From the NCBI GenBank assembly GCA_015680685.1, contig MNCI01020650.1:114931-178930 (forward strand): a DNA stretch of 64,000 bases, read 5' to 3'. Below, in pieces: positions 10,701 through 23,552 of this stretch; position 1 is the stretch's first letter; each line of letters starts with the position of its first letter. The notes below the pieces were generated by a model, which saw only the letters and a list, made by a program, of their open reading frames with translations, searched no databases and was not told the DNA's origin. A program made the position numbers and the translations under genes. The stretch is from Gnetum montanum. Lineage: Eukaryota; Streptophyta; Gnetopsida; Gnetales; Gnetaceae.

Positions 10701-13123
10701 TTTGAAAGTCCTTCAAACCAAACACTTCCCAAGATTTGCACAATCATGTTAATCTATGTTGTATTCGATTGGATCAAGGTTGGCAACCTTCCCAAGAAAA
10801 TAGCTGATTCTAGAAGTCCTCTCATCTACTTATAGATTGTTGGAAATGAGCCATGAAAGGATCTTCTTAATTCAAGTTCTAGTGTTAATATGATTTCCCA
10901 TGAAATGTACAAAGCCTGGAATCTACCTCCTCTTAAGAAGAGCAACATTCATTTAGAATTGGTAGATTAGTCCATCACTATTCCCTTAGGATTAGTGGAG
11001 GACATTGTGATCACTATTTATGGATGGTCCTATCCTGTCAATTTCCTGGTGATCAAAGTTAATAATTGCAAGGGGGATTTCTCAATCATTATGGAAAGGG
11101 CTTAGTTGAGCACCATTGATGCACAAATGGGCATCAGAGATCTTTCCTTCAAAATTTTCAAAGAAAATGCTTTTGGAAAGATGGAGAAGAAGAGAGTTCC
11201 ATGCATCGCATACAATGATATAGGGTGCAACTATGTGTAGAAGATGTGATCTATCAAAAGAACGTTAATCAAAGTATGTAGATAGTGTGTAGATGAATTT
11301 GAAATCCAAAAGTGCCTATATGCAGTAGCCACAAAATAGGAGGACACCCAATGGCTGACAGTTGATTTTGAAAGTAGCACACTTTGCATAGAACCAATTG
11401 AGAGCTTAACATGTGCCTATGTTAAAGGCATGGATGAATTGGAGCAAATTCATCATCAACTTTCAAATGATGAACTTGATGATACTTATTGGGGAGAGTT
11501 GAAAATCCTTAAAAATTTTAAATAGGAGCCCTTAGAGTTGAAAACTCTACCTACTAGCATGAAGTATGCATTTTTGAAAAATGAAAAGTTAGTAATAATC
11601 AATGCCAACCTTGCTCCTAAGTAGCAAAAGATGTTGTTGAATGTGGTAAAAAAATGGCCAACAACCTTTGCTTGGTCATATCCTAAACTTATATGTATTG
11701 ATCTTAGGATATGCCAACATTGCATCTATACTAATTCTTCCATCAAACCAAAGAGGCAACCACAGTGGCAAATGAACCCCCAAATTGAAGCAGATCATCA
11801 AAGAGAAAATTGAACAACTCCTCAAGGTAGGGTTCATCTATCCCATTGCAAATAGTGAGTGGGTTAGCTCACTTGTGATCATGCCAAAGAAATGTGGCAA
11901 GTGGTAGGTTCGTATTAATTTCAAGTTGTTGAACATGGCAACATTCAAAGATCATTTTCCATTGCCATTTGTGGACCAGGTGTTAGGCACTATCTTTGGG
12001 CATTGCTATTACAGCTTTTCAAATGGTTATAATGGCTATAACTAGATTCAAATTGTGGTAGAAGATCAGGCCAAACTAACATTCACAAGTTCCTAAGAGA
12101 CTTTTTGCATATAAAAATATGCCTTTTGGTTTATGCAATGCCCCTGCAACATTCCAATGCCTTGTCTTGAGTATTTTTCAGTAGTAGATTGGTAGCAAAG
12201 TGGAAGTCTTTGTGGATGACTTCTCCACCTATGGCGCTACATTTGAGCAAGCCCTAAACTACCTTGAGCAAGTGCTTAAAGAGTGCGTGGAGACAAATAT
12301 TTAGCTCAATTAGCAAAAGAGCCATCTCATGGTCCAAGATGGCATTACGTTGGGCCACAAAATCTCTCAAGAAAAGATTGAGGTGGACTCTGAAACGATT
12401 AGGATCATCCAAGGAATAAATTGACAACTAGAAATCATTAAAGATGTCCAATCATTCCTTGGACACACTAGCTACTATTAGCAATTCATAGAGAATTTCT
12501 CTAAGATCACTAAATCAATGGTTGAGCTTATAGAAAAAGATGCTCTATTCATATGGACAAAGAAATGTGAAAATGCATTCTAGCAACTTAAGGAGAAGCT
12601 TGTAGAAACTCCAATTCTATGAGTACCTGATTGGTCTTGTCCATTTTACATCATGACAAATGCATTGAATTATACCTTGTAAGCTATGCTTATGTGGTTG
12701 GATAATCAAAAAAATCCTTATTATATCCACTACACAAGCCAAAGCATTGTGGGTGCATAGGTTAACTACAAAACAATGGAGAAAGATTTGATGACAGTGA
12801 TGTATGCTTTGGAGAAATTCAGGCACTTTATGCTTGGATGCAAAGTGTTTGTGCACACTAACCATAGTTCCATTCACTTCCTCATGAACAAGCCGATGGT
12901 GAGTCCTCATTTCATATGGTGGCTGGTGATCTTACAGGAGTTTGATCTTACAATGGTAGATCAAAAGGGGACTGAGAACATGGTCATTGATCACTTGTTT
13001 TGGTTACAATGGAACAACAAACAAGAAGAGAGTCTACTCTCTGATCAATTACCTGATGAACTCCTCTTTGCTGATGCAATAAATGAACAAGTGCCCATTG
13101 AACCAAATTGGTATGATGACATC
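10701..13123 (+). pseudogene. pol: Element A pol, first part: protease, reverse transcriptase, RNase H (decayed)
   Basis: Domains in order. The protease region (about 10800-11170) has LLNSSSSVNMIS in place of a D-S/L-G active-site loop, and FSIIMERA, a form of the PIILGRPFL motif typical of Athila/Tat. The reverse transcriptase (about 11820-12400) has GFIYPIANSEWVS, KMPFGLCNAPATFQ-like and a VFVDDFSTYGA catalytic block at 12205. RNase H (about 12540-13010) has NYTL, EKDLMTVMYALEKFRHFMLG and VHTNHSSIHFLMNK. The frame ends in the linker before integrase (DDI), where the solo LTR at 13124 is inserted. Pol resumes at 24032. In-frame stops are mostly TAG where relatives read CAG or TGG. It cannot encode an active enzyme as it stands. 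Confidence 0.85.
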
Positions 13124-13628
13124 TAATGAGTGGTGAGGTACCCCTACATCCAACCATATGAAGCACAATCGTTCACACATGATCCAATCAAATTCCATGG
13201 ATGAAACTAGTCATGGCATTTAGATTATTATGTCTTGATCACAATTCGTTGTCTTCCCACTTGGACTAGTGGTAGCTTTGTTACATATGGTTTAGTTCAA
13301 AGTGAGGTATATGATAATTGATGTTGTTTTGGTCTTATGCTACTCCTAACAGTAATAAAGAAATCAGTTAATTAAGCTAATTAATAATGAAAAGTAAATT
13401 CTAGACTAGCCTATAGGCAATGAGTGTCCATTCCCAGCTTTTCGTACACATCCTAAACCCATGTATCCACTATTGAGATCATCAAGCACTATGCTATTGG
13501 GCGAACTAAGCAATAATGCTACTGGGGTTACCAAGTGAATATATGTTTACACTTGAAATTGGTTGTGCTCATTCTACCAATTCATTAATATGCATGGAAA
13601 TGTAAATATTAACTAAGTACATGAAAAG
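13124..13628 (-). repeat. Split solo LTR, left piece (inserted in element A pol)
   Basis: Begins TAATGAGTGGTGAGG (normally TGATGAG) and follows the gypsy LTR in minus orientation until 13628, where element H interrupts it. It resumes at 23553 and ends at 24026 (TTCATCA), so the LTR totals about 979 bp. The 5 bp before it (13119-13123, ACATC) match those after it (24027-24031, ACATT) with one C-to-T change. This is a target-site duplication, and pol of element A resumes across it. Confidence 0.85.
13624..13628 (+). repeat. Target-site duplication AAAAG, left of element H
   Basis: AAAAG immediately left of the TGATGAG end of H at 13629. The same five bases follow its right end at 23548-23552. 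Confidence 0.85.
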
Positions 13629-14398
13629 TGATGAGTGAACCCAACCATATGAATCACTAAGGCGTTCACATGCGATCTAGTCAAATTCTATGGACCTGTA
13701 GTTTTCTAGTGCACTAGTTCCTCTAAAAAGTGAAACGGGCATTGAAAATGTTTTTTGTCTTCCCAACTAGACTTGTGAAGCTTAAGGATATGGTTCAAGT
13801 ATAATTAAGGTACATGATTTTTATCATTTTATGTTTTACAAGTTTAATCATCTATAGTAATAATGGAAGGTAGAGTAATTTAGGATCTAATTTATCTACT
13901 GCCTAGCTAGCCTAACACAAGTACCCATCCCACCTTCTTGAACACATCCTAAACACATATGGCATTGTTGGGCTATCAAACGTTAAGCGTTGCTAGGTTA
14001 CCAAGCACTATATGTATGCTTGAAGTGGTCATGCTTGTGTTTATTCACAATTGGAAATTAATTGCTTAATTTAAATGCATTAAAGAAAACATTAATCTAT
14101 TCTCAGTGTTGCAAGGATTATCAAAAGGGTTTGTTTTTATTCCCATCACACTGCTGTGCTTAGGTACATCAGTGTTCAAAAAAATATCCGTACACACTCA
14201 AACTCCTACTGTAGGCACTCAAAAAATATTCTAACTCTGGAGGAAACAAACTGCAAGAGCTTCACTAATTATAACAAAAATTGATATCAAAATCATGAGC
14301 CCAAGCGCTATATTTATAGGCTAGCGTATACCCTACGACATTGGATACCTAACATCAAGGCACCTAATGTCAGAGTAGATGAAAAATGTGATTCATCA
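13629..14398 (-). repeat. 3' LTR of element H
   Basis: 770 bp, TGATGAGTG to TTCATCA. TATA box at 14318-14311 on the minus strand. Its U3 word array (GACATT, AACATC, AATGTC) is about 45 bp, half the length of that in the partner LTR. It also lacks a 14-bp piece (with GGTACCCCT) near its start. Confidence 0.85.
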
Positions 14399-14407
14399 GA
14401 CCTCCAT

Positions 14408-16300
14408 AACTGAATGAAAACTCATCCTCACATAAAGAAGAGGAGGAACAAGTTCCTTACGAAATATTGGAAAGGTATGGGATTATTGATTAACATACAA
14501 ATTAACTAGATGGAACAAACAAACTCTAAGTGCCTAGATGTATGGAGTTACAATCTTTACAAAATTAGGTGTTCATGATAAGAGAAGTGAATACCTTGGA
14601 TAAAATTAGCATCCAACACCTCTTGGAAATTGAAGAGCGAGAGAGAAGATCCCACGATCATGAACGGTCCTTGTCATGTGGTATTGCTACTCATCCTTGG
14701 TAAAGATAGTCCCACTTCCAATCCATGCTTTCCACTATAATCACAACAAAATCATGAATTAGTATGCAATGTGTAACACATAGTTGCTAAATGTTTTGTC
14801 TCGTTGGTGGTTACACTTGGCTAGGTTGTGATTGTGATAGATTGATTCCTTTAGTAGTATTACGGGGAAGGCTAACAAATAGGGTAAAATAGATAAGCAT
14901 TCCATTAAATTTGAAAAATTTTAACATAAGAAAATATTTGAAGAGGGTGTAAGAATTCACAACAATAAAAAGAAAGGTTCACTAAAAAATGTTTTAAAGA
15001 TGTGCACAATTGGATGTCATTGATGAGGTAAACAAAAGGGTTTGATTGTAAAAGTGTCTAAGGATAAAAAACTTAACTAACCCAACCAAAAGATATGCAA
15101 GTGGATTCTCCCCAAAGCAAGCATAGGCCTTTTATGCCCTTACATAACTTCAAACCAAGGAGTCCATGGGCTTCGTGGATGATTAATGGTTATAGAAGGT
15201 TAAGTACAAAAATCCAGAAGAAGCTACATAAGAATTTCAACACATCAAACTAGGACACCGAATAAGAACGTGAAACTGGTAGTGAGGTGAGACATGGAAA
15301 GTATAGATGGATGAGAGAGAGTGAAATGAAGTTCTTGATTAACGTCACATGAAGTCCCTTGTGAATTTTATGGTTGAATAACTTGATAGGATCCATCATT
15401 GGTCCAGAACAAAACCAACCTTGTTTAGTGACTTCGCATCACCATTCTAAGACTAGTCCATCTCCCTAAGACACAAGAGTGCTTCCATAGAACAACCACC
15501 ATTCCTTATTAGAGAAGTAGGAAGTGAGGATGGGCCTTAGTCAAAGGGGACCTTTAAGCATGGGTAACATTTCTTTCTAGTCTAATAACTAGTGCTTGTA
15601 GCTCATTTATTTTATCTAAGGGGTATGCTTTAAATTTCCATTTTTTATGATAACCACATCATGCAAAGACTTATTCAACTTCCTTTTATTGGTTGACATG
15701 GAATGGTAAGAAATCCATGAAAACACACATGCACCTAGGCAAATAGAAAGGTACAAAGAATACCAGATCCTCTTGAAGTCACACCTTGTTCAAACCTTTG
15801 AATCCTTTCCAATTCTAAAAACTATCAAAGTCATAAGTTCATTAAAGTTTCATTAATGAAAAAGGGACTACATGTTTCTAGAACAAGGAAAACCATAGAG
15901 TTCATGGATGGGTGGATGTTGTGGACTCACTCCCTGTCGCATGAAAAAGAACCATGTCCTAATTGTCAGTAACAAAATTTAAAGCTAGAATCCAAACACC
16001 AACAATCATATAACAAAATAGTGCAAACCACCATCAAAGAACACATTACCATTGTACCTACACTTATTAACAAAATTTTAGAAAAACACACCAAAATAAA
16101 ATAAAATAAAATATAAAAGAAAGTGTAAAATTTTTAAGAAATAGAAAATGTACTAACGATGGTGTAATACAAAAATTAGAAAAGATTAATAATCATGAAA
16201 ATAAGAAGATGCAAAATAAAGAATGTGTAAATCAAAAAGTTGTAAAATAAAGAATGTGTAAAACAAAAATATGAAAAAATGAGGAGCCACTTATATGGTT
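14408..16300 (-). other. 3' untranslated region of element H
   Basis: No coding frame. In element direction it holds sequence shared with the post-pol spacers of A (25308-26700) and B (35772-37100). At 14760-14850 it has the short piece that elsewhere lies just before the aORF (the reverse of a CACAACCTAGCCAAGTGTAAC stretch). The palindromic-word/TATA module, the conserved leader, the intron and the aORF are all missing. The 14480-14740 part matches only the 3' end of other copies. Repeated AAAATAAAAT runs occur at 16090-16280. Confidence 0.65.
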
Positions 16301-19300
16301 AGCATGGGTGGCCATCTCTCCCATGACTAAGTTGAAAGGAAGAGATCCAAAATATGGAGTGTGGTTGTCCATCAGATGAGGTGTTTGTTGTATTAGCTAG
16401 CTTATGCTCATGGAAAGGTTTAATTTGTTGGATGTTGACCAGTTGTTTCTTGTCTGGGCTCTCAAGTTTGTAGATCACCATGGCCCTAGAAGGAAAATTT
16501 TTATAAATTATACAAGGTATTTCCCACAGCATTTGAAACTTAGTTTGTTGAGGTACATGTGTGGGTTTCTAGTAGAGAACCTTATCTCCTAGTTGAAATT
16601 TGACTTTTCTAATTTTAAGATCATGGTGCTTTTTGTTGTAGGTCTTGTGCAACTTGTTAGATGATAGGGCCATCAATCAATTTTTGTCTAGCAACTTGAG
16701 ATTCATTAGTCTTTCTTTTTGTGCTAGACTTAAGTCAAGGTCAAGGTCACAAGCTATTGAAAGTGTATGAATCTTGGATTGAATAGGAAGTGTTGGTAAT
16801 TTTTTGTACACAAGCTCATAGGGAGAATAGCCTATAGGAAGTTTTCATGTTGAGTGGTAGGCCCAAAGAGCATCATTGAGTTTTGTGCTTCAGTATTTCC
16901 TATATTTGTTGACAAATATTATTAGAATCCTTGTGATTTTCCTATTGGTAACCTCAACTTAACCATTGGCTTGGGGTGGTAAGGTGTTGTGAGTTTATGT
17001 TCAACCCCCAAGCATTGCATCAACTTCCGAAAAGTAGTACCTATAAAGTGAGTTACATTATCAGAAATTAATGTACGTGGAATACCAAACCTATTTATAA
17101 CATTTTTTTGTACAAACCAAGAAATAGTAGAAGATGTATAGCCAATGATGGCTACTACTTCTGCCCATTTCATACAATAGTCAATAGTGACTATGATGTA
17201 AGCCTTTTCATTTGACATGGGCATGATGGGACCCATGAAGTCAATGCCCTAGATGTCAAAGGGTTCTAGTGGTTGAATCCATTTTTGAGGTTCTTCCATT
17301 TGAGTGATCATTCCACCATCTCATTAGCATCGTTCACAAGAGTAGACATAGTGGTATCCCTGAAGATTATTGAACAATAGTACCCTACCATCAGGATTTT
17401 AATGGTCATGCATCTCCTAGCATAGTTTCCTCCACAAGGACCTTCATGAATGTCTTGGAGAATGTGTAGTTGATCAGCATCAGGAACACACCAATGAACC
17501 AAGCCATTGGTGCACACCTTGTAGAGGTGTCCAGTGATCTCCATGAAGTGTTTTACGTGGTGAAGAAACTATTGTTTCTTTTGGTGATCCAACCCTTATG
17601 GCATCTCTTGGGTGAAAAGAGAGGTGAGAATGCCATCATACCATTTAGGTTCATTGGGCAATTATTTAGTTATAGCCCCAGTAAAAAGGAGTTTATTAGA
17701 AAATATATCAGATAGTGGGTTTTCTTCCTCTTTTTTATCCCATTGCAATTGAGACAAGTGATCAACAACCACGTTCTCAGTGCCCCTTCGATCTACCATC
17801 ATAAGATTGAATTCCTACAAGATCATGAGCCACCGTATGACACAAGGGCTTATCGTTGGCTTGTTCATCAAGAAGTGGATGGCACTGTGGTCCATGTGTA
17901 CAAACATCTTGTATCCAATCATATAATACCTAGAATTCTCTAGAGCAAACACCACTACCATCAATTCTTTTTTTGTGGTGGAGTAGTTCAATTGTGTACC
18001 CACAATGCTTTCGCTAGCATAGTGGATATAGTATGGACATTTCTTATCATTCATCTGTGTAAGCATGTCTCCCAAGGCATAATTTGATGCATCTATCATA
18101 ACATGAAATGGTCTAGACCAATTGGGTGCTTATAGGATTAGAGTCTCTACAAGTTTCTCTTTCAACTATTAAAATGCTTTTTCACATTCTGTGATCCAAA
18201 TAAATGGAGCATCTTTCTTTATCAGCTCCACCAATGATTTTGTAATCTTAGAGAAATTCTCTATGAATTGCCAGTAATAGCCAATATGTTCAAGAAATGA
18301 TCAAACATCTTTGATAGTTTCCGGTTGGCAAGATATTCCTTAGATGATCCTTCTTTGCTTAGGGTCTACCTCAATTTCTACTTGTGATATCCTATGCCCA
18401 ACACAATGCCCTCCTAGACCATTAGATGACTCTTTTGCCAATTGAGCCACAAGTTGGTTTCAACACATCATTTTAGAACTTGCTCAAGGTGGTCTAGGAT
18501 TTGCTCAAATGTAGCTTCATAAGTGGGGAAGTCATCCATGAAGACTTCCACACCACTACTGATTTGCTGTTGAAAAATTCTTAGAACTAAGTGTTGGAAT
18601 GTAGCAAGAGCATTGCATAGACAAAATGGAATCTTGCAATATGAAAAAGTCCCCTAAGGACTTGTGAATGTTGTCTTCACTTAGTCCTCTAGTGCAATTT
18701 GAATTTCATTATAATCACTATAACTATCTAGAAAGTTGTAGTAGCAATTCCCATATATTATGTCTAACACTTGATCAACACATGGTAATGGAAAATTATC
18801 CTTGAATGTTTGCCATATTCAATAGCTGAAAATCGATGTAGACCTACCACTTATCACCTTTCTTTGGCACAATCATGAGTGGACTAACCCATTCACTATC
18901 TGCAATGGGATAAATGAACCCCACCTTGAGAAGTTCTTCAATTTTCTCTTTGATGATCTGCTTCAGTTTGGGGTTCAATCACCTCTATAACTATTTCTTT
19001 AGCTTCATGGTTAAATCATTGTAGATGTGATGCTAGCATATCCTAGGATCAATCCCTATGAGTTTAGGATATGACCAGCAAAAGTTTCTAACCATTTTTC
19101 AAGTACATTCAATAGCATCTTTTGCTACTCTAGAGTAATATTTGCATTGATTATGACCAACTTCCCATTTTTTAAGAACACATTCAATGCTAGTCGGCAG
19201 TTTTTTTAGTTCAAGGGGCTCTTGCTTAAAATTTTCACAAATTTCCAACTCTCCCCAATTAAGTATTAACATTTTAAACATTAGAGAGTTGGTGATGAAC

Positions 19301-20000
19301 TTGCTCTAGTTCATCCATGCCTACGACATATGCACATGTTAGGCTCTTAGTTAATTCCATGCAAAGTGTGCTACTTTTAGAATCAGTGGTCAGCCACTAG
19401 GTGCCCTCCTATTTTGTGGTTTCTGCATATAGAAAATTTTGAATTTCTACTTCTAGTGCACACTACTTACATGTAGAGATAGATGCTTGTTTCATAGTCT
19501 AGAGTTTCTGCCCATAGTTACACCCTATATCTCTCTACGCAATGCATGGAACTCACTTCTTCTTGATCTTTTTGAATGAATTTTCTTTGGATATTTCTAG
19601 GGAAAGATCTCTAATGCCCATTCATGCATCAACGATGCTAAGCCATGCCCTTCCCATGATGATTGGAAAATCCCCTTTGTAATTCTCCACTTTGATCACT
19701 AGGAAATCGATAGGATAATATCACCCATAGACAATGGTCATAATGTCTTCTACCAGTCCTAATGAAATAGTGATAAATTGGTCTACCAATTCTAATCTAA
19801 TATTGCTCTTTTTTAAAGGAGGTAGGTTCCATGTAGTATACATCTCATGAGAAATCAAGTTGACATCAGAACGTGAGTTGAGAAGAGCTTTGCATGGTTC
19901 ATTCTCAGCAATTTGCAAATAAATTAGAGGACTTCTAGGATCTACTAACTTCATGGGAAGGTTTCTAGCACAGCTCTAATTAGATTCGGCATGAGTAAGC
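16301..20000 (-). pseudogene. pol: Element H pol (decayed)
   Basis: In element direction: protease region (about 19960-19600) with CKALLNSRSDVNLISHEMY, where the catalytic Asp is replaced by Asn, and an IIMGRAW-like motif. The reverse transcriptase (about 18990-18450) has FIYPIADSEWVSPLM and a GVEVFMDDF block at 18552-18526. RNase H (about 18200-17720) has DASNYALGDML and ELMVVVFALENSRYYMIG. Integrase (about 17570-16600) has a damaged His/Cys zinc region, then GPIMPMSNEKAYIIVTIDY and GIPRTLISDN with THF. The tail LQSPDKKQLVNIQQIKPF-like ends near 16310. Frameshifts and TAG stops are common. The post-integrase region is like that of A and B. Confidence 0.8.
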
Positions 20001-22560
20001 ATAATAGTATGGATCCTGGGCAATGTTTGGTTTGAAGGGGACTTGAAGGTATTTGAGATAGAGGAAGACCAAGAAACAGGGTTGTAAACTGTAGGTATTT
20101 TTGAGGGCTTAAGTAGACTATGTGATAAAAAAAAGGTCTTTTCTTTAATCGTGTGTCCAAATGACTCGATTGATTAACCAATTGTAGGTTAATAACCCTA
20201 GTAGCATTTCATTGTTGTAGTTGAGCTAGTAGTTCATCCTACATAGGTGGAGCAGGTGGTAGTTGTGCAGTTGAAGGAGAAAGATGTGCAAAAATAGGAG
20301 AAGGATAAGGGTAAGCGGTGGTATCCCTCCTTACATGTGGAGAATGTGTTTAGTAATTACCACGAGGGTAGTAGTGAGATTAGAAAGTAAAAATGTGATT
20401 GGAGGAGTCATGGGGAGACAAGGGTTGTTCAACATAGTACCCATATGGATCAGGTTGTCTGTAAGGGTATTGCTACCTTGGTGATGTCAGTGCCCATGAT
20501 TGTGGTTGCTACCACTATTGATATTGCTCATATGGTTGTGGTGGAATTCCACTAGGATAATATTGCTACTACTAGTGGAATTTCCTAAAATTACCTTGAG
20601 GATAAGGTAATCTTCTAGATGTTTTCCTTTGCATTAGTCATGGATTCAAAGCATACACCCCAGACTCCTATAAGTGTGAAACTATGTGGCAATATCCCTT
20701 AGGATTTTCATACTGGCAGATGTCACATCCACCATCATCATTTGATTCACTTCTCACAACTTTTTCTATTGCAGCAATCTTGTCCTTACCTCTTTGATAG
20801 GCACATCCAACTTATTTGCACCTCTTGCACTCATGAACACTACCTTGTTCTTTGGACTCTTCAACAATTTTTAGGATAGCTTAAAATTTTCTATTCATGG
20901 AGTTCCATAACTAATCAACCTTGGACATAATTTTAGATTGAGATTTTTAGAGTGGTAAGGTTTTCTTATTCACCACCTCATCAGGTGTAGATTCTTCCTC
21001 GCTATCACAAAATCGAAACTCCCTCTTTTGGATGGAAGGATCATGGTTGTACTCTTCTACACTTTCTCTTTTTCTTAATTTTCCTTCCTCCTTAGCTACT
21101 TGCTTGATTAGTCTTTGTATTTTATGAGTACTTAATTCTAAGAATTACCCTTGGGCATAGACACCAAGGTTCTCCTCATTTCTGATCAAAGCTTGTCTAC
21201 AATGTGGCAAAGTTGATCCAATTAAGAATAACCATGGCTAGGATATTTAGGCATTAAGGAATAGTATCATTTGATGGTAGCATCCAAGGGTTCATGTCTT
21301 TCTTGTTTCTATCCTTGGATCTTCCTTCTCAAGTTGGACACTCTAGAGTACGTTTAATATTTATCATTGAATAATTCAAGCATGATACTCCATCATCTGA
21401 TAAATTCCAGTTCTAAGGACTAGTACCAATTTTTTGCTTCTTTAATGAGTGTCCGTGGGAACAACTTAAGTGTTTTCCACTCATTCTCTATGTTTTGCAA
21501 GGCACATGCATCTTAAAAAGCTTAGAGATGGTTCTATGCATCAAAGTTATATCCCCCTTCAGATCTAGGGATATTGTTCATGTCTAGCCTTTTGATCTAG
21601 CTATGCTTCAAGTGCCTTATTAAAACTCATACTACCTCTACAATGTTTAGCATACTTCAGGTAGCAAGTAGAGGCTCATCAAGTGCTTGATCATGGTGCC
21701 TATGATGCCTTCTACTACCCCTTCATTCATGGTGATGTGCCTCTCTTCAATGTCCACACCCTTGATCTTGCCTTTCCAATAGTCCCTTCAATCATTTTGG
21801 TCTCGTTAGTCATTTTGGTCACCTCCATCATGGTCTTGCCTCCTACAGTTGTGATCAGAGCTATAAGAAGAAGAAGAAGAAGATTATGATGATGATGACA
21901 AAGGTGAAGAGGAAGGATGACTAACATCATCATGGTGCTTGCTACCACATCTTCAATAATTGTGACCATGATCATGATATTGTTTCTTGTTCGCATCCTT
22001 GCCTTAACTTGCCTCTTTGGATCCTTCTTTATCATTGGATCCATTCTTACCAGAACTAGGATTATGAATTGTGGACTATAGGTTCTGGTTTTGACCTCCA
22101 TCACCAAAGTCAAAGAGAGGAATTTCACTGAATGGAAAACCCCTAAAGAAGGATTCCCCATCATTGTTTTCGTACAACAAAAATAGGGAATCATTAAATT
22201 CTTTTCCCTTCGCAAATTCATGGTGTTGTTCTAGCTAGCAATCTCAAAGACATTTTGCCTCAGTGGGACAATAATCCTTAGCGTCACTATCTTGCACAAC
22301 ATACTTAGCATGACATTCTTGAAGATCCAAATAAATAAGAATTTGGTGAAGCATTGCAGGAACAGATCAATTGGGTGGCAACACAATGTTGCCTTCCATG
22401 TCATACCACCATAGCTATTCATCCTAATGTAGGGTGAAGGTGAAATTGGGTACATACCCATTAGGATGAGCATATACCATTCGATATTATTGAGGCACTA
22501 CCAATGAGCTCCATCAAACTTTGACAAAGAAGCACTCTTGTGAGAAGAAGAAATTTTCAA
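20001..22560 (-). pseudogene. gag: Element H gag (decayed)
   Basis: In element direction the expected ATG near 22550 has become ATT, followed by SSSHK-like. The N-terminal part has YAHPNGYVPNFTFTL. A His/Asp-rich low-complexity linker lies around 21800-21950, including a GAA/GAT microsatellite at about 21862-21898 that shows on the other strand as an Arg run. The capsid-like core lies at about 21640-21090, with MLNIVEVV, RLDMNNIPRSEGGYN, DACALQNIENEWKTLKLFPRT, LIKEAKNWY and ELFNDKY. This is the retrotransposon-gag type of fold region (PF03732-like). A CDICQY-type cysteine motif and a Pro/Tyr/Gln-rich tail follow to about 20000. The frame is broken by many stops. Confidence 0.7.
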
Positions 22561-22694
22561 TTAGATGATAAAAACATAGTGTGCTTTTAAATTTTTGTTG
22601 TATTAATTGTAAAATATGATATGACTAAGGTTCATTTCAATGATTTTGATTGATTTCCACTCAATCCTAGATAGTGCACACAACAACCAAAAGA

Positions 22695-22712
22695 TCCCCA
22701 GCAACAGTGCCA
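22695..22712 (-). other. Primer-binding site of element H
   Basis: On the minus strand TGGCACTGTTGCTGGGGA follows the 5' LTR after one T. It differs from the tRNA-Asp complement TGGCGCCGTTGCCGGGGA at three positions, all explained by C-to-T or G-to-A at CG dinucleotides. Confidence 0.85.
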
Positions 22713-22713
22713 A

Positions 22714-23547
22714 TGATGAGTGGCAAGGTACCCCTATGCCCAACAATATGAATCACTAAGGTGTTTACATGCAATCCGATTGAATTCCATGGACCTATAG
22801 TTCTCTAGTGCACTAGTTCCTCTAAGAAGTGAAATGGATATTGAGAACGTTCGTTGTCTTCCCAACTACACTTGTGAAACTCAAGGATATGGTTTAAGTG
22901 TAATTGAGGTACATGATTTCTATCATTTTATGTTTTATAAGTTTAATTGCCTACAACAATAATGGAAGGTAGAGTAATTTAAGATCTAATTTATCTACTA
23001 CCTAGCTAGCCTAATAGAAGTACCTATTCCACTTTCTTGAACACATATGGCACTGCTAGGCTACCAAACGTTAAGCATTGTTGGGTTACCAAGCACTATA
23101 TTTATGCTTGAAGTGGTCATGCTTGTGTTCATTAACAACTAGAAATTAATTGCTTTATTTAAATTCATTAAAGTAAAGTGCATTAAAGAAAACATTAATT
23201 TATTCTCAGTGCTACAAGGATTATCAAAAGTGTTTGTTTTTATTCCTGTCACACTACTGTGCTTAGGTACATCAGTGTTTGAATAAAGATCTATACACAC
23301 TTAGACTCTTGCTGTGGGCACTCAAAAAATATTCTAACTCTGGAGGAAACAAACTACAAGAGCTTCACTAACTATGACAAAAACTAATATCAAAATCATG
23401 AGCTCAAGTGCTATATTTATAAGCTAGCATATACCCTACAATATTGGATATCCGACATCGCATCTTGGCTCTAACATCAAATACCTGATATCAAGGCTCT
23501 AACGTCAAATATTCGACATCAAAGCAGATGAAAAATGTGATTCATCA
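22714..23547 (-). repeat. 5' LTR of element H
   Basis: 834 bp, TGATGAGTGG to TTCATCA. TATA box at 23421-23414 (minus). The U3 array between LTR edge and TATA holds repeated words of the GATATC/GACATC type over about 90 bp. The following AAAAG is the target duplication. Confidence 0.9.
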
Positions 23548-23552
23548 AAAAG
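23548..23552 (+). repeat. Target-site duplication AAAAG, right of element H
   Basis: Matches 13624-13628. Confidence 0.85.

Larger units (their letters stand above)
13629..23547 (-). mobile_element. Element H: complete Athila/Tat-type gypsy retrotransposon without aORF
   Basis: 9,919 bp on the minus strand, with LTRs at both ends and an AAAAG duplication on both sides. Order in its own direction: 5' LTR (22714-23547), primer site, gag, protease, RT, RNase H, integrase, long 3' untranslated region, PPT-like ATGGAGGTC (14407-14399), 3' LTR (13629-14398). Unlike B and E it has no third gene: the region upstream of the PPT joins directly to sequence corresponding to the last part of the pol-aORF spacer. 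It is inserted in a solo LTR that is itself inserted in element A, so it is the youngest layer of this nest. All genes carry stops. Confidence 0.9.

Noticed and set aside
13629-13680. TGATGAGTG...CCAACCATATGAATC repeats as a CRISPR-like or satellite repeat
   Set aside because: They recur because they are the ends of dispersed LTRs, not regularly spaced.
21862-21898. GAA/GAT run as an independent feature
   Set aside because: Simple-sequence expansion inside the Ser/Asp-rich linker of H gag.
21727-22221. 164-codon minus-strand ORF as a gene
   Set aside because: It is an alternative frame over the low-complexity linker of H gag; its residues (runs of M, T, I, V, L) reflect repeated GATGATG-type codons.
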